DNA of 64,000 bases, taken from an uncultured Pelagibacteraceae bacterium (GTDB taxonomy: Bacteria; Pseudomonadota; Alphaproteobacteria; Pelagibacterales; Pelagibacteraceae). Below the pieces are notes generated by a model. It was not told the origin of the DNA and did no database searches. It saw only the letters and a list, made by a program, of their open reading frames with translations. Location: assembly GCA_902611145.1 (NCBI GenBank), contig CACLYO010000004.1, forward strand, positions 25,561 through 89,560, written 5' to 3'. The translations under genes were made by a program, and so were the position numbers. This document shows, one piece after another, positions 35,890 through 49,656 of the stretch (position 1 is its first letter; every line of letters begins with the position of its first letter).

Positions 35890-35942
35890 TTAATATTTAA
35901 GGTTGTAAAATAATTACAATATTTGTATAAGTTCCGCGAAAT

Positions 35943-36149
35943 ATGCCAAAATTAAAAACAAAAAGTTCAGCAAAGAAAAGATTTAAAATTACTGCTAGAG
36001 GAAAAGTCATAATGGCTCAAGCAGGTAAGAGGCATGGCATGATAAAAAGAACTAATTCACAGATTAGAAAACAAAGAGGAACGACAACAATGGCAAAACA
36101 AGATAGCAAGATTGTAAAATCTTATATGCCATATAGTTTGAGAGGATAA
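35943..36149 (+). CDS. rpmI: 50S ribosomal protein L35
   Basis: A 68-residue basic protein starting [15 protein letters not shown], the standard L35 N-terminus, and ending MPYSLRG. It is a structural component of the large subunit. It lies 53 bases after infC and one base before rplT, as in most bacteria. In E. coli IF-3-rpmI-rplT expression is repressed by L20 binding an mRNA pseudoknot; I could not recognise that structure here. Confidence 0.97.
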   Translation: MPKLKTKSSAKKRFKITARGKVIMAQAGKRHGMIKRTNSQIRKQRGTTTMAKQDSKIVKSYMPYSLRG

Positions 36150-36150
36150 A

Positions 36151-36507
36151 ATGGCTCGAGTAAAAAGAGGTGTAACAAGTCACGCTAAACATAAAAAAGT
36201 TTTAAAGGCAGTAAAAGGCCAATGGGGAAGAAGAAAAAATACAATAAGAGTTGCAAGGCAAGCTATGGAAAAAGCTATGCAGTATGCTTATAGAGATAGA
36301 AGAAATAAAAAAAGAGAATTTAAGTCTTTATGGATACAAAGAATTAATGCAGGAGTTAGATCTGAGGGACTGACTTATTCAAAATTTATTAACGGATTGA
36401 GTAAATCGGGAATAAAATTAGATAGAAAAATTCTAGCAGAAATAGCATACGATAACCCTGAAGCCTTTAAAACAATCGTAAAAAAAGCACAATCCGCATT
36501 AAATTAA
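36151..36507 (+). CDS. rplT: 50S ribosomal protein L20
   Basis: A 118-residue protein starting [19 protein letters not shown], typical L20, with [19 protein letters not shown] and the C-domain [18 protein letters not shown]. It binds 23S rRNA early in large-subunit assembly and is commonly the autogenous repressor of its operon. It follows rpmI by one base and precedes pheS by 43 bases. Confidence 0.97.
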   Translation: MARVKRGVTSHAKHKKVLKAVKGQWGRRKNTIRVARQAMEKAMQYAYRDRRNKKREFKSLWIQRINAGVRSEGLTYSKFINGLSKSGIKLDRKILAEIAYDNPEAFKTIVKKAQSALN

Positions 36508-36550
36508 TCTTCACTATTGTTTTATTCTAGCGAAGAAATAATCTGCAAAT

Positions 36551-37618
36551 ATGTCTGATATTAAAAAAATTAAAGACGAATTTATCAATAAGCTTAAAGA
36601 GGATTTAGACCTTAATAGTGTTAATCAAATCAAGACAGATTTATTTGGAAAAAATGGAAAAATTTCAAACGAATTTAAAAAACTAGGATCTGTTTCTGCT
36701 GAAGACAGAAAAAAATTTGCGTCAGATTTAAATTTAATTAAAGATGAACTTCAAATTGCAATATCAAACAAAATTAAAGATATAGAAATAAAAGAAATAA
36801 ATTTAAAACTTCAAAACGAAAAAATTGATGTTACTCTTCCTGAAAGAAGTTTTTTTCAAGGTAAAATTCATCCAGTTTCTCAGGTAATTGATGAGATATC
36901 ATCAATTTTTTCAGAAATAGGTTTTAATGTTGAAGAAGGACCTGATGTAGAAAATGAATATAATAATTTTACAGCTTTAAATACCCCTGACAATCATCCG
37001 GCTAGAGATATGCATGATACTTTTTATTTAGATGTTAATAAAGAATATTTATTAAGAACACACACATCTCCTGTTCAAGTCCGAACAATGTTAAAAGGAA
37101 AACCACCTTTTAAAATAATAGCTCCAGGCAGGACTTATAGATCTGATAGTGACCAAACACATGCTCCAATGTTTCACCAAGTTGAAGGTCTTCATATAGA
37201 TAAAAATATAAATATGGGCCATTTAAAAGGTTGTTTAAATTATTTTATAAAAGAATTTTTTGAAGTTGATAAAATAAAAATGAGATTTAGACCAAGCCAT
37301 TTTCCTTTTACCGAACCATCAGCCGAAGTAGATATAGGGTATAAAATAAAAGATGAAAAAATAGTCATTGGCGAAGGTGATAAATGGTTAGAAATTTTAG
37401 GTTGTGGGATGGTCCATCCAAATGTTCTTAGAAATGTAAAGGTAGATCCATCAAAATATCAAGGTTATGCATTTGGAATTGGAATAGATAGATTAGCTAT
37501 GCTCAAGTATGGAATTAATGACCTAAGATCTTTTTTTGAAACAGATTATAGGTGGTTAAATCATTTTGGATTTGATCCACTGGATGTCCCTTCAAGTTAC
37601 AGAGGTTTAAGCAGATGA
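36551..37618 (+). CDS. pheS: Phenylalanyl-tRNA synthetase alpha subunit
   Basis: The catalytic subunit of the heterotetrameric PheRS, 355 residues. An N-terminal coiled coil spans about 1-90. Class II motif 2 is near [23 protein letters not shown], and [10 protein letters not shown] and the motif 3 region [15 protein letters not shown] follow. The start [11 protein letters not shown] and length are normal. The last 4 bases overlap the start of pheT (ATGA), so the subunits are translated in a coupled way. Confidence 0.97.
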   Translation: MSDIKKIKDEFINKLKEDLDLNSVNQIKTDLFGKNGKISNEFKKLGSVSAEDRKKFASDLNLIKDELQIAISNKIKDIEIKEINLKLQNEKIDVTLPERSFFQGKIHPVSQVIDEISSIFSEIGFNVEEGPDVENEYNNFTALNTPDNHPARDMHDTFYLDVNKEYLLRTHTSPVQVRTMLKGKPPFKIIAPGRTYRSDSDQTHAPMFHQVEGLHIDKNINMGHLKGCLNYFIKEFFEVDKIKMRFRPSHFPFTEPSAEVDIGYKIKDEKIVIGEGDKWLEILGCGMVHPNVLRNVKVDPSKYQGYAFGIGIDRLAMLKYGINDLRSFFETDYRWLNHFGFDPLDVPSSYRGLSR

Positions 37619-40023
37619 AGTTTACAATAGACTGGCTTAAAGAACATTTAGATACTAATTACGATGATAATAAAATTGTTAACAAATTAACAGATATTGG
37701 CCTAGAAGTAGAGAGTTTTCAAAGTCAATTGTCAGAATTAGATAATTTTATTGTAGCAAAAATATTAAATGCAGAAAAACATCCAAATGCTGACAGGCTT
37801 AAAGTATGTGATGTAGATATTGGAAAGAATGAAGTAGTTAAAGTTGTTTGTGGAGCTGCAAACGCAAAAAAAAATCTTTTAACAATATATGCTCCACCAG
37901 GATCTATTATTCCAAAAAATCAAATGAAACTATCTATTACTAAAATAAGGGGTGTTACTTCCTATGGAATGCTTTGTTCTGAGTCCGAATTAAATTTATC
38001 TAATGAAAGTGAAGGTATTACAGAACTTTCTTCAAAAAAATATAATAACCAAGTTGGTAAAAAATATTTTAAGAACAATACTTCAAAAGTAATAGATCTT
38101 TCAATAACTCCAAATAGAGCAGATTGCCTTGGAGTAAGAGGAATTGCTAGAGATTTAGCTGCGGCTGGCACAGGAAAATTAAAGAAATTAGCTTTAAAAA
38201 ATATAAAAAATTCTGGTCCTCAAAAAATAAATATAAAAATTACTAAAGAAAAAAATCAAGGATGTTTAGCTTTTGGAAGTTGCCTAATTAAAGGAGTAAA
38301 AAATACAGAAAGTCCAAAATGGCTAAAAGATAAAATTATAACATTGGGACAAAAACCAATTTCAGCAATAGTTGATATTACAAATTATGTGATGATAGAT
38401 TTAAATAGACCACTCCATGCATACGACGCAGATAAAATAGATAAAGGAATAATAGTTAGAAATTCAAAAAAAGGTGAAACTTTTAAAGCTTTAGATAATG
38501 AAAATTATTCACTCAAAGAGGATATGTGTGTGATATCTGATAATTCTGGAGTTTTGGGTTTGGGAGGAATAATTGGAGGAATTAGATCGGGTACAGAATT
38601 TAATACAAAAAATATATTATTAGAATCAGCATATTTTGATCCTAGATCAATAAGAAAAACTTCAAAATTATTAAATATTGATACTGATGCAAAATACAGA
38701 TTTGAAAGAGGAATAGATCCAGAGTCAATTCAATTGGGATTATTAAAAGCAGCAGAATTAATAAAGAAAATTTGTGGTGGAGAAATTAGTAAAATTGATA
38801 TTAAAACAAATGAAAATTTTAAAAAAAATCAAATCAAGTTTTACATTCCTTTTTTTGAAAAAATTACTGGGTTTAAAGTAAGTGATAAAGAGATTGTTAA
38901 AATTTTAACTGATTTAGGTTTCAAAATAAAAAAGCAAAAAAACCTATTAAAATTGTCTGTACCAACATGGAGACCTGATATTATTCAATCAATAGATATA
39001 GTTGAAGAGATTGTGAGAATTAAGGGTTATGATCAAATTAAAATTGAAGAACCAGAAAAAGCAAAATTAAAACCAACTTTAAATAAACAACAAAAGTTAT
39101 TCCATTTTCTTCAACGCTCTATTGCATCTAAAGGATATTTGGAAACAATAACTTGGTCTTTTACTGACTCTAAAATTAATCAATTATTTAATGGGAATAA
39201 ATCAGAAACGAAAATAGTAAATCCAATAAGTTCAGATTTGGATGTATTAAGAAATTCAATTTTTTCTAACTTAATAGTTTATTTAAAAAATAATCTGGAT
39301 AGAGGTTTTAAAGATATTTCACTCTTTGAAATTGGTCCAATTTTTAGTGGACATAAACCAGGTGATCAACAAATTGCAATAGCAGCTTTAAGATCAGGTA
39401 AAGTATCTAGACTTAATTGGTTAGAAAAAGAGAGGGTAGTGGATTTGTTTGATGCAAAGAGAGATGTAATTCAAAGTTTAAGCGAGGCTGGTTTTGATCA
39501 AAGCAAGCTTTTTATAGATGATAAAACACCTGATTATTTTCATCCAGGTAAATCAGGAGCAATATACCTAAATAAAAATGAAGATAAACCAGCAGCATAT
39601 TTTGGAGAGATACATCCAAATATTATAAAAAAGCTTGATATTAAAACTGAGACTTTAGCAATTTTTGAAATTTACATTGATAATATTAAAAAAACCGAAA
39701 AAAAATTAAAAGATCAAAAATCAAAATATAAATATTCAGACTATCAAAAATCTGAACGTGATTTTGCATTTGTTTTAGATAAAAATTTTAAAGTTCAAGA
39801 TCTTACCAAGGTAATATCTGAAATAGATAAAAATTTAATTAAAAGTATTAAAGTGTTTGATATTTATGAGGGAGAAAATATACCAGAAGATAAAAAATCA
39901 ATTGCTTTAAATGTTACAATACAATCTTCTGAAAAAACCTTAACAGATGAAGATCTTGAAAAAATTAATAAATTAATAATTTCTACAGTAGAAAATAAAA
40001 CTGGTGCAAAACTAAGATCGTAA
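37615..40023 (+). CDS. pheT: Phenylalanyl-tRNA synthetase beta subunit
   Basis: An 802-residue subunit that binds tRNA-Phe and edits mischarged Tyr. The N-terminal part has the EMAP-II-like tRNA-binding fold ([31 protein letters not shown]). The B3/B4 editing region has [21 protein letters not shown], and B5 plus the catalytic-like core follow ([14 protein letters not shown]). The C-terminal FDX-ACB anticodon domain contains [19 protein letters not shown]. Length is standard. It overlaps pheS by 4 bases and lepA by 1 base. Confidence 0.97.
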   Translation: MKFTIDWLKEHLDTNYDDNKIVNKLTDIGLEVESFQSQLSELDNFIVAKILNAEKHPNADRLKVCDVDIGKNEVVKVVCGAANAKKNLLTIYAPPGSIIPKNQMKLSITKIRGVTSYGMLCSESELNLSNESEGITELSSKKYNNQVGKKYFKNNTSKVIDLSITPNRADCLGVRGIARDLAAAGTGKLKKLALKNIKNSGPQKINIKITKEKNQGCLAFGSCLIKGVKNTESPKWLKDKIITLGQKPISAIVDITNYVMIDLNRPLHAYDADKIDKGIIVRNSKKGETFKALDNENYSLKEDMCVISDNSGVLGLGGIIGGIRSGTEFNTKNILLESAYFDPRSIRKTSKLLNIDTDAKYRFERGIDPESIQLGLLKAAELIKKICGGEISKIDIKTNENFKKNQIKFYIPFFEKITGFKVSDKEIVKILTDLGFKIKKQKNLLKLSVPTWRPDIIQSIDIVEEIVRIKGYDQIKIEEPEKAKLKPTLNKQQKLFHFLQRSIASKGYLETITWSFTDSKINQLFNGNKSETKIVNPISSDLDVLRNSIFSNLIVYLKNNLDRGFKDISLFEIGPIFSGHKPGDQQIAIAALRSGKVSRLNWLEKERVVDLFDAKRDVIQSLSEAGFDQSKLFIDDKTPDYFHPGKSGAIYLNKNEDKPAAYFGEIHPNIIKKLDIKTETLAIFEIYIDNIKKTEKKLKDQKSKYKYSDYQKSERDFAFVLDKNFKVQDLTKVISEIDKNLIKSIKVFDIYEGENIPEDKKSIALNVTIQSSEKTLTDEDLEKINKLIISTVENKTGAKLRS

Positions 40024-41825
40024 TGACATCATTAGATCACATAAGAAATTTTGCAATTATTGCACATATTGATCATGGTAAATCTACAATAGCTGATCGT
40101 ATAATTCATAGATGTGGTGGACTTACAGAAAGAGAAATGAAAGCCCAAGTTTTAGATTCTATGGATATAGAAAGAGAAAGAGGAATAACTATAAAAGCTC
40201 AAACCGTAAAATTAAATTACAAATCTAAGGATGGAAATAATTATATTTTAAATATTATAGATACTCCAGGTCATGTAGATTTTAGTTATGAAGTGAGCCG
40301 ATCATTATATGCATGTGAAGGATCTATATTAATAGTTGATAGTACTCAGGGGGTAGAAGCTCAAACTCTAGCTAATGTTTATCAAGCACTAGATATTGAG
40401 CATGAAATTGTGCCTGTGCTTAATAAAATTGATTTACCGGCATCAGATGCAGATAAAACAAAAAAACAAATAGAAGATGTAATTGGTATTGATACTTCAA
40501 ATGCAGTTTCATGTTCAGGAAAAACAGGTCAAGGAATAGATGAAATTTTAGAGCAAATCATAAAAATACTACCTCCACCAAAAGGTAAAAAAGATGAAAT
40601 TTTAAAATGTTTGTTAGTAGATAGTTGGTATGATTCTTATCTTGGAGTCGTGATCTTGGTAAGAGTAATTGATGGTAAAATTATTAAGAATATGAAGATA
40701 AAAATGATGTCAACTAATCAAGATTATATTATTGAAAAAGTTGGAGTTTTTACTCCTAAACCAAAAGATGTTGATCAGTTAAATTCTGGAGAAATAGGTT
40801 TTATTATCACTGGTATTAAAAATTTATCAGAAACAAAGGTTGGAGATACAATATGCGACACAAGTAAACCATTGAAATCTGCATTACCAGGTTTTAAGCC
40901 AAGTAAACCTGTTGTTTTTTGTGGTTTATTTCCTGTTGATAGTTCAGAGTATCAAAAGTTAAAAGATGGTCTTGCAAAACTTCAATTAAATGATTCAAGT
41001 TTTTCATATGAAGCGGAATCTTCTTCAGCATTAGGTTTAGGTTTTAGATGTGGTTTTTTAGGTTTGCTTCATTTAGAAATTATTACTGAAAGGCTAGAAA
41101 GAGAATTTGATATAAATCTACTCACTACCACTCCAGGTGTTGTTTATAAAGTACATTTAAATAATGGTAAAATAGTGGATTTACAAAATCCATCAAGTTT
41201 ACCAGATCCAACTTTAATAAAATTTATTGAAGAGCCTTGGATCAAATCAACGGTTATAACACCGGATCAATATCTTGGATCAATTATTAAGTTATGCCAA
41301 GATAAAAGAGGTATTCAAACTAATTTAAATTATTCTGGAAATAGAGCAGTTTTAAGTTATGAAATTCCACTCAATGAGGTGGTTTTTGATTTTAATGATA
41401 GATTAAAATCTATGACTAGTGGATATGCAAGTTTTGATTATGAAATAATTGGTCACAGAGAAGGAGATCTTGTAAAACTTGGAATTCTTGTTAATTCGGA
41501 ACCGGTAGATGCACTTGCAATGATGGTACATAAAAATTTTGCACAAACTATTGGTAGAGAGGTTTGTGAAAAATTGAAAGATTTAATTCCTAGACATAAT
41601 TTTATGATACCAGTTCAGGCAGCAATTGGAGGTAAAATTATAGCAAGAGAAACTATTAAAGGTTTTAAAAAAGATGTTTTAACAAAAATTCATGGGGGAG
41701 GAGCAAGAGATAGAAAAAGAAAATTGCTTGATAAACAAAAAAAAGGAAAAGTTAAATCAAAACAATTTGGAAGAGTTGAAATACCACAAGAAGCATTTAT
41801 AGGAGTTTTAAAAATAAATAAATGA
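40023..41825 (+). CDS. lepA: Elongation factor 4 (LepA)
   Basis: Translational GTPase of 600 residues. The G1 motif is AHIDHGKST, the switch region has [12 protein letters not shown]3 is DTPGHVDF and G4 LNKID. The C-terminal LepA-specific domain ends with [16 protein letters not shown] [20 protein letters not shown]4 aids ribosome function under stress and initiation. It shares one base with the pheT stop and overlaps the methyltransferase downstream by 4 bases, which makes lepA the bridge between the translation operon and the modification cassette. Confidence 0.97.
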   Translation: MTSLDHIRNFAIIAHIDHGKSTIADRIIHRCGGLTEREMKAQVLDSMDIERERGITIKAQTVKLNYKSKDGNNYILNIIDTPGHVDFSYEVSRSLYACEGSILIVDSTQGVEAQTLANVYQALDIEHEIVPVLNKIDLPASDADKTKKQIEDVIGIDTSNAVSCSGKTGQGIDEILEQIIKILPPPKGKKDEILKCLLVDSWYDSYLGVVILVRVIDGKIIKNMKIKMMSTNQDYIIEKVGVFTPKPKDVDQLNSGEIGFIITGIKNLSETKVGDTICDTSKPLKSALPGFKPSKPVVFCGLFPVDSSEYQKLKDGLAKLQLNDSSFSYEAESSSALGLGFRCGFLGLLHLEIITERLEREFDINLLTTTPGVVYKVHLNNGKIVDLQNPSSLPDPTLIKFIEEPWIKSTVITPDQYLGSIIKLCQDKRGIQTNLNYSGNRAVLSYEIPLNEVVFDFNDRLKSMTSGYASFDYEIIGHREGDLVKLGILVNSEPVDALAMMVHKNFAQTIGREVCEKLKDLIPRHNFMIPVQAAIGGKIIARETIKGFKKDVLTKIHGGGARDRKRKLLDKQKKGKVKSKQFGRVEIPQEAFIGVLKINK

Positions 41826-42517
41826 AGTTTTTAAGAAATTTTTTAAGGAAAATTAGATACAAAATTAAGTTTATAGGAAAATTAGATAATAATTTTTTTT
41901 ATTTATCTAATTTTAAGGTTGACAAAAAGTTAGCAGATTTAATGAATTTCTATGGAAGTGATAAAGGAGGTTTAAATGATCATCATAATTATACTGCATA
42001 TTATTCTGAAATTTTTTTTTCAAGGAAAAATACCATTAAAAGTTTTTTGGAAGTAGGTTTGGGGACTAATAATATCAACATTCCTAGCAATATGGGTCCT
42101 TCTGGGAAACCATTAGCTTCATTAAGAGCTTGGAGAGATTACTTTCCAAACGCTCAAATTTATGGAGCAGATATTGATAGAGAAATACTAAAAAATGAAG
42201 AAAGAATTAAAACACATTTTGTAGATCAAAATGATCCAGTCAGTATATCAGAAATGTTTAAGAATTTTAATGAAGAAAAATTTGATATAATTATAGAGGA
42301 TGGTCTTCATGAATATAATGCCAATATATGTTTTTTTGAAAACGCTATTAATTATTTATCAGTAGATGGGATTTATATTATTGAAGATGTATTTTACAAA
42401 GATATACGAAAATTTGAAAAATATTTTAAAAAAACAAAATATAATTTTTCTATTGTAGAAATTTTTCATAAAAAGAATATTGCAAATAATGCATTGATTA
42501 AAATAACAAAAACATGA
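41822..42517 (+). CDS. Class I SAM-dependent methyltransferase (TylF/CmcI-like), first of two
   Basis: A 231-residue protein. The N-terminal part has FYGSDKGG and YTAYYSEIF; motif I is [11 protein letters not shown] near residue 73; then [19 protein letters not shown] and YIIEDVF. This set is found in O-methyltransferases of the macrocin (TylF) and cephalosporin-hydroxylase-like type that act on sugars of antibiotics or glycans. The exact acceptor is unknown. It overlaps lepA and the GT17 gene by 4 bases each. The other methyltransferase two genes on shares the SDKG and IEDxxHY motifs. Confidence 0.75.
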   Translation: MKFLRNFLRKIRYKIKFIGKLDNNFFYLSNFKVDKKLADLMNFYGSDKGGLNDHHNYTAYYSEIFFSRKNTIKSFLEVGLGTNNINIPSNMGPSGKPLASLRAWRDYFPNAQIYGADIDREILKNEERIKTHFVDQNDPVSISEMFKNFNEEKFDIIIEDGLHEYNANICFFENAINYLSVDGIYIIEDVFYKDIRKFEKYFKKTKYNFSIVEIFHKKNIANNALIKITKT

Positions 42518-43326
42518 CACAAAAAAAAATTTATGATTGCATTACATTTTTTGATGAAAATTTATTAACAAATCTTAGATTTGAGATTTTAAAAGATGTA
42601 GTTGATTACTTTATAGTTTGTGAATCTAAATTTGATCACAAAAGAAGAGAAAAAGATATTAATTTTAGTTTAATTAATAAAGATCTAAAAAATAAAGTAA
42701 AACATTTAGTAATAAATGAACCATTTCCTTCGAATTTAAATTATTGGCAAATAGAAGAATTTCAAAGAGAAAAATTATTGAAAGCAACTGAAGAGGCTGA
42801 TCCAGAAGATTTTATAATGTATTCGGATTCAGACGAAATACCTAACCCAGATATTTTAAAAAATATAAATTTAAAAAAAAAATATGGAATTTTTTTACAA
42901 AATTTTTATGTTTATAATTTAGATACTTTCAATCATTATGAAACGCCGTGGGAAGGAACAAGAATTTGTATGAAAAAAAATCTTAAATCAATTACATATT
43001 TGCGAAAAAAAATTAAGAAATCAAATTTGAAAAAACCATTTTGGAAAATACACATTTCGAAAGATATTGAATGTTTTAATAATGGTGGATGGCATTTTAA
43101 TAATTTTTATAGTCCTGAAAAAATTTCTATTAAGTTAAAAACTTACCAACATATTGAGTTTGCACCTGAAAGATTTTCTGCACCGAATGTAATTAATAAA
43201 AAAATAAAAAATTTAGAAGATTTGTTTGAAAGGGGACATAAATATAGGAAAGTTGGTATTAAAGAAATTTTACCAGATTATGTGATAAAAAATTATAATA
43301 AAATTAAAGAAAAAATTGATCTATGA
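42514..43326 (+). CDS. Glycosyltransferase family 17-like protein
   Basis: A 270-residue protein starting [20 protein letters not shown]. The features DCITFFDE, FIVCESKFDH, MYSDSDEIPNP and GGWHFNNF are typical of GT17, the family of eukaryotic beta-1,4-GlcNAc transferase III with many bacterial members in polysaccharide loci. SDSDEIP resembles a metal/nucleotide-sugar DxD site. Donor and acceptor are unknown. It overlaps both flanking methyltransferase genes by 4 bases, so the three form one coupled unit, probably decorating an envelope glycan. Confidence 0.82.
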   Translation: MTQKKIYDCITFFDENLLTNLRFEILKDVVDYFIVCESKFDHKRREKDINFSLINKDLKNKVKHLVINEPFPSNLNYWQIEEFQREKLLKATEEADPEDFIMYSDSDEIPNPDILKNINLKKKYGIFLQNFYVYNLDTFNHYETPWEGTRICMKKNLKSITYLRKKIKKSNLKKPFWKIHISKDIECFNNGGWHFNNFYSPEKISIKLKTYQHIEFAPERFSAPNVINKKIKNLEDLFERGHKYRKVGIKEILPDYVIKNYNKIKEKIDL

Positions 43327-44165
43327 GAATATCAACATATATAGATATTTATTATAATCATAGATTAGAAAAAGCAAATATTTTAAAAAAAATATATATA
43401 TATTTAATAATTCCATTTAATTATTTTATTGAAAAAATAAATTATCCAAAAAAGATAAATCTTGATGAATACGCAAAAGTTAATAAAAAATTATTTAAAA
43501 AAAATTTAAATTTTTTGTTTGAATACTTTAATAGTGATAAAGGAAACAAATTTATAAATCAATACGCAAGATTTTCTAAAAAAAATAATAAATTAATTAA
43601 TGGACATAAATATACAGTTTATTATGAAAAGCATTTAAAAAAATTAAAAAAAAATAAAATAAAAATTCTTGAATTAGGTGCATTTAAAGGCAATGCCAGC
43701 GCATCATTTTTTTTTTATTTCGAAAATTCATTTATTTATAGTTTAGATTTGTATCCTGATTTATTTATTTACAAATCAGAAAGAATAAAAAGTTTTAAAA
43801 TTGATAATAGTTCAGAAAAAGGCCTTCTTAATTTGCCACAAAAGATGAAATATGATTTGATAATAGAAGATGCGGGACATTATTTAAAAGATCAAATAAT
43901 TACTTTGTTCACGCTATTTCCTAAATTAAAAAAAAAAGGAATTTATGTGGTAGAAGAATTAGATTTTCCAGATACAAGAAAGGATATGAACTTAACAAAT
44001 GATAAAAATACTTTATACACTATTTTAAAATCAATAAAAAATCATAAACCTATTTATTCACAATACATTTCCGAGGATAAAAAAAAATACTTTATGCAAA
44101 ATTGTAAATATATAAAAATTTATAAAGGAAGATTTAACAAAATTGCTTTTATTATAAAAAAATAA
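43323..44165 (+). CDS. Class I SAM-dependent methyltransferase, second of two
   Basis: A 280-residue protein with an N-terminal extension (about 1-60, one hydrophobic segment near 25-38) before a domain like that of the first methyltransferase. It has YFNSDKGNK, HKYTVYYE, motif I KILELGAFKGNAS near 113-125, YSLDLYPD, LIIEDAGHY and YVVEELDF. The D-x-G-H-Y/E pattern and SDKG motif are shared with the gene two positions upstream, suggesting an old duplication. The acceptor is unknown. It is followed 6 bases on by tRNA-Ser, so it closes the cassette. Confidence 0.72.
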   Translation: MRISTYIDIYYNHRLEKANILKKIYIYLIIPFNYFIEKINYPKKINLDEYAKVNKKLFKKNLNFLFEYFNSDKGNKFINQYARFSKKNNKLINGHKYTVYYEKHLKKLKKNKIKILELGAFKGNASASFFFYFENSFIYSLDLYPDLFIYKSERIKSFKIDNSSEKGLLNLPQKMKYDLIIEDAGHYLKDQIITLFTLFPKLKKKGIYVVEELDFPDTRKDMNLTNDKNTLYTILKSIKNHKPIYSQYISEDKKKYFMQNCKYIKIYKGRFNKIAFIIKK

Positions 44166-44171
44166 TTTTAA

Positions 44172-44261
44172 GGAGAGATGGCCGAGTGGTTTAAGGCGCA
44201 CGCTTGGAAAGCGTGTTAAGGGGCAACTCTTTCGTGGGTTCGAATCCCACTCTCTCCGCCA
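44172..44261 (+). tRNA. tRNA-Ser (anticodon GGA)
   Basis: The acceptor GGAGAGA pairs with TCTCTCC, followed by discriminator G and an encoded CCA. The anticodon stem CACGC/GCGTG encloses TTGGAAA, anticodon GGA. The long class II variable arm is TTAAGGGGCAACTCTTTC, and the T-arm is GTGGGTTCGAATCCCAC. It begins 6 bases after the second methyltransferase, so it may be read from the upstream operon. Confidence 0.97.
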
Positions 44262-46573
<2,312 letters not shown>

Positions 46574-46574
<1 letters not shown>

Positions 46575-47863
46575 TGAGGTTTTTTCAGGCTTCAAATCTT
46601 TATTATCTAAATAAAAGCACTTATATAAATTTAAGATGGATAGCTTATATTGGACAATTAATATCAATTTTATTTGTTCAGTTTGTATTAGCTTTCAGTT
46701 TTGATTATATTTATTGTATTGCAATAATATTTTTTAGTATTTTAACTAATGTTTATTTACAATTTAGAGTAAAAGAAAATCAACTTAACAATTTTACCTC
46801 TACTATATATTTAACTTATGACATTTTACAATTAGGATTATTATTTTTTTTTACAGGAGGAATAACGAACCCTTTTATATTTTTGATTATAGTACCTGCT
46901 GTATTTTCTAGTCAATATCTTAATATTTGGAGCTCAGCTATATTAGTTTTATTTATAATTATAATTTTAATATTTCTAAGTTTTTTTTATTTACAATTAC
47001 CGCATCCAGATGAAATTCATTTTCATGTCCCAGATTATTATTTGCAAGCAATACCCTTATCCATAATTGTTGGCCTAATTTTTTTGGTTTTTTTCGGTGT
47101 TAAATTTGGACAAGAAAGTAGAATGCGAAAGCAAGCTTATGATAAACTACAAGAACTAATGGCAAAAGAAAATGAGCTTCTTTCATTAGGTGGACAGGCT
47201 GCAGCGGCAGCTCATTCACTTGGCACACCACTTTCTACAATTTTATTGATTGCTAAAGAATTACAAAAGGACCATACAAATAATGATAAAATTAAAAAAG
47301 ATCTTAATTTATTAGTTAGTCAGAGTAATAGATGTAGTGAAATATTAAAAAAACTTTCTTTAACACCTAATATAAGTGATGGGTTTATAGATTTAAATTA
47401 TAAAATAAGTGATTATATAAGTGAAATAGTTAGATCATTTAAGGAAATAAGCAAAAAAAAATTTATTATAGATTCTGAAAAAAATTTAAATTCTATAAGT
47501 ACTAAGAAATCTTCAGAAATTATCTATGGATTAAGAAATTTTATTGGTAATGCTAATAAATTTGCTAAAAAAAAAATAGAAATATCTTTGAATAGTAACG
47601 AAGAAATAACTGAAGTAATTATTAAAGATGATGGTCCTGGTTTTCCTAAAGATTTAATAGATAAACAAAAATTGGGTGAACCTTATATTAGGTCTAGTGA
47701 TCAATCATATATTTCAAAACACGGTCTAGGACTTGGAACTTTTATTGGAAAAACTTTGTTAGAAAAAAATTTTGCAGTTATAAATTTTAAAAATTCAGAA
47801 GAAAATAATGGAGCAGAAGTAATTATTAAATGGAAAAATAAAGATTTAAAAAATAAAATTTAA
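46574..47863 (+). CDS. regB: RegB/PrrB/ActS-type redox sensor histidine kinase
   Basis: A 429-residue membrane kinase. The first 180 residues form about six helices and contain GGITNP at 95-100, the quinone-sensing GGxxNPF motif of RegB. The H-box [14 protein letters not shown] has His214, and Cys254 lies exactly 40 residues later, the same spacing as His225 and the redox-active Cys265 of Rhodobacter RegB. The ATPase part has GNANKFA, DDGPGFP and [12 protein letters not shown]. RegB controls respiration, carbon and nitrogen genes via RegA; no regA gene is adjacent. It overlaps gyrB by 1 base and the convergent cobT by 4. Confidence 0.88.
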
Positions 47864-49656
47864 TTTAGCTTTTTTTTATCATTAAATAAGTAACTTAATT
47901 GATCAATCATCACATCTCCAAGTTCTTGAACATCAGTTATTTTGATTGCTTTGGAATAATATCTTGAAACATCATGACCAATTCCGATTGCTAAAATTTC
48001 AATATCACTTTTTTCTACATGTTTTACCACTCGTTTTAAGTGTTTTTCAAGATAATCGCCTGAGTTTACAGATAATGTTGAGTCATCAACAGGAGCACCA
48101 TCAGATATTACCATTAATATTTTTCTTTCTTCTTTACGCTTTCCCAATCTATTAAATGCCCAATTAATTGCTTCTCCATCTATATTTTCTTTTAAAAGAC
48201 CTTCCTTAAGCATTAATCCCAAATTATTTTTTGCCATTCTCCACTGAGTATCTGCACTTTTATAAATTATATGGCGAAGATCATTTAGTCTTCCAGGATT
48301 TTTTGGCTTGCTATTATTATTCCAGATTTCTCTAGATTTGCCACCTTTCCAATTTTTTGTTGTAAATCCTAGTATTTCTACTTTTACTGAACATCTTTCT
48401 AAAGTTCTAGATAAAATATCCGCACAGATTGCAGCGATAGTAATTGGTCTGCCTCTCATAGATCCTGAATTATCTATTAAAAGTGTCACTACTGTATCTT
48501 TAAATTCTAAATCTTTTTCTCTTTTAAAAGATAATGAACTATAAGGATCCATAATTATTCTTGTTAATTTTGAAGTATCAAGCAAGCCTTCTTCGAGATC
48601 AAATTCCCAAGCTCTTTTTTGGCTGGCCAATAGCTGCCTTTGAAGTTTATTAGCTAATTTAGTTATCAAATCTTGAAAAGTTATTAGCTGTTGGTCTAAA
48701 TTCTTTCTTAATTTTAAAATTTCTTCAGCTTTTTCTAAGCTTTCTGCTTTTGCTATTTCATCATATTTGTTAGTAAAAACTTTATAATCATTATTAGAAG
48801 TATCATAATTCATTTTTTGTATAACTTTTTCAGAACTCTGCTTGTCTGAATCTGTATCAACAAGTTGTTCATCTATTTTGTGTTCACTAAAATCATACTC
48901 AGAGTCCAGACCATTTTGATTTTCTTCTTGCTCTTTTTTTTCTTGCTTACCATCGGAATCTTGATTTTCATCATCTAAATTTTCATTATTTTGTTCATTC
49001 ATTTCATTTTGATCATCTTCATTTTGAGTTTGATCTGAACTATCAAATATATCCATTTTTTGAAGTATTTCAGAAAATTTCGAATTATACTTTTGTTGAT
49101 CTTCAACATTGTCTTTTAAGAAATTTAATTGATTATTAAGATATTTTTCAAATTCTTTTGACCAAAAACTTAAAATTTTTTCTGATAAATTATTTAATTT
49201 AATATTAAAAAAATTTTTTAACATGTACAATTCAAATGCTTCTGAAATATTTACATCTTCTTTAGATTTCAATTGATCCTTTCTCTTAAAGAGTAATTTA
49301 TTATTATAGTTTTCTATAAAATTTGATTTGATCCCTTTTAACATTGAAGAACCTAAAATTTCACATCTAATTTTTTCTGATAATTCATATAAAGATTTGC
49401 ATGATGAGTTTTTAGGCAAATTTTTTCTATATATTTTATCATTGGAAAATTTTTTTCTTAGTGCTTTCGAGTCGATTTCAGCTCTATATTTTATAAAATC
49501 AAATCTCGTACTTAGATTGTCAAGTTCAAAAAAATCCATATTTTTTGAGCTTCTGTTTTTTTTATCTATTTCTATTTTGTAGTCATCAGATATAACTTTA
49601 GCAGTAGATAAAAGTGCGATTTTAAAACGTTCTTTAAGATTGCTCTCTTTACTCAT
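47860..49656 (-). CDS. cobT: CobT-like VWA-domain protein (cobaltochelatase CobT homologue)
   Basis: A 598-residue protein. The N-terminal helical half precedes a very acidic, Asn/Gln/Glu/Asp-rich segment at about 205-275. The C-terminal von Willebrand A domain carries the MIDAS motif DNSGSMRG with later T/D residues (ISDGAPVDD). CobT works with the AAA+ protein CobS and with CobN in aerobic cobalt insertion. CobS is directly upstream, one base apart, but CobN and other cobalamin genes are not in the window. CobST with a J-protein and BolA is a widespread alphaproteobacterial block, also in species that do not make B12, so another substrate is possible. Confidence 0.85.
   Translation of the reverse strand: MSKESNLKERFKIALLSTAKVISDDYKIEIDKKNRSSKNMDFFELDNLSTRFDFIKYRAEIDSKALRKKFSNDKIYRKNLPKNSSCKSLYELSEKIRCEILGSSMLKGIKSNFIENYNNKLLFKRKDQLKSKEDVNISEAFELYMLKNFFNIKLNNLSEKILSFWSKEFEKYLNNQLNFLKDNVEDQQKYNSKFSEILQKMDIFDSSDQTQNEDDQNEMNEQNNENLDDENQDSDGKQEKKEQEENQNGLDSEYDFSEHKIDEQLVDTDSDKQSSEKVIQKMNYDTSNNDYKVFTNKYDEIAKAESLEKAEEILKLRKNLDQQLITFQDLITKLANKLQRQLLASQKRAWEFDLEEGLLDTSKLTRIIMDPYSSLSFKREKDLEFKDTVVTLLIDNSGSMRGRPITIAAICADILSRTLERCSVKVEILGFTTKNWKGGKSREIWNNNSKPKNPGRLNDLRHIIYKSADTQWRMAKNNLGLMLKEGLLKENIDGEAINWAFNRLGKRKEERKILMVISDGAPVDDSTLSVNSGDYLEKHLKRVVKHVEKSDIEILAIGIGHDVSRYYSKAIKITDVQELGDVMIDQLSYLFNDKKKLN

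Noticed and set aside
41822..44165. Cassette as an antibiotic (macrolide/cephalosporin) biosynthesis cluster
   Set aside because: The TylF/CmcI resemblance is only at the methyltransferase fold level; no synthase, carrier protein or resistance gene is present.
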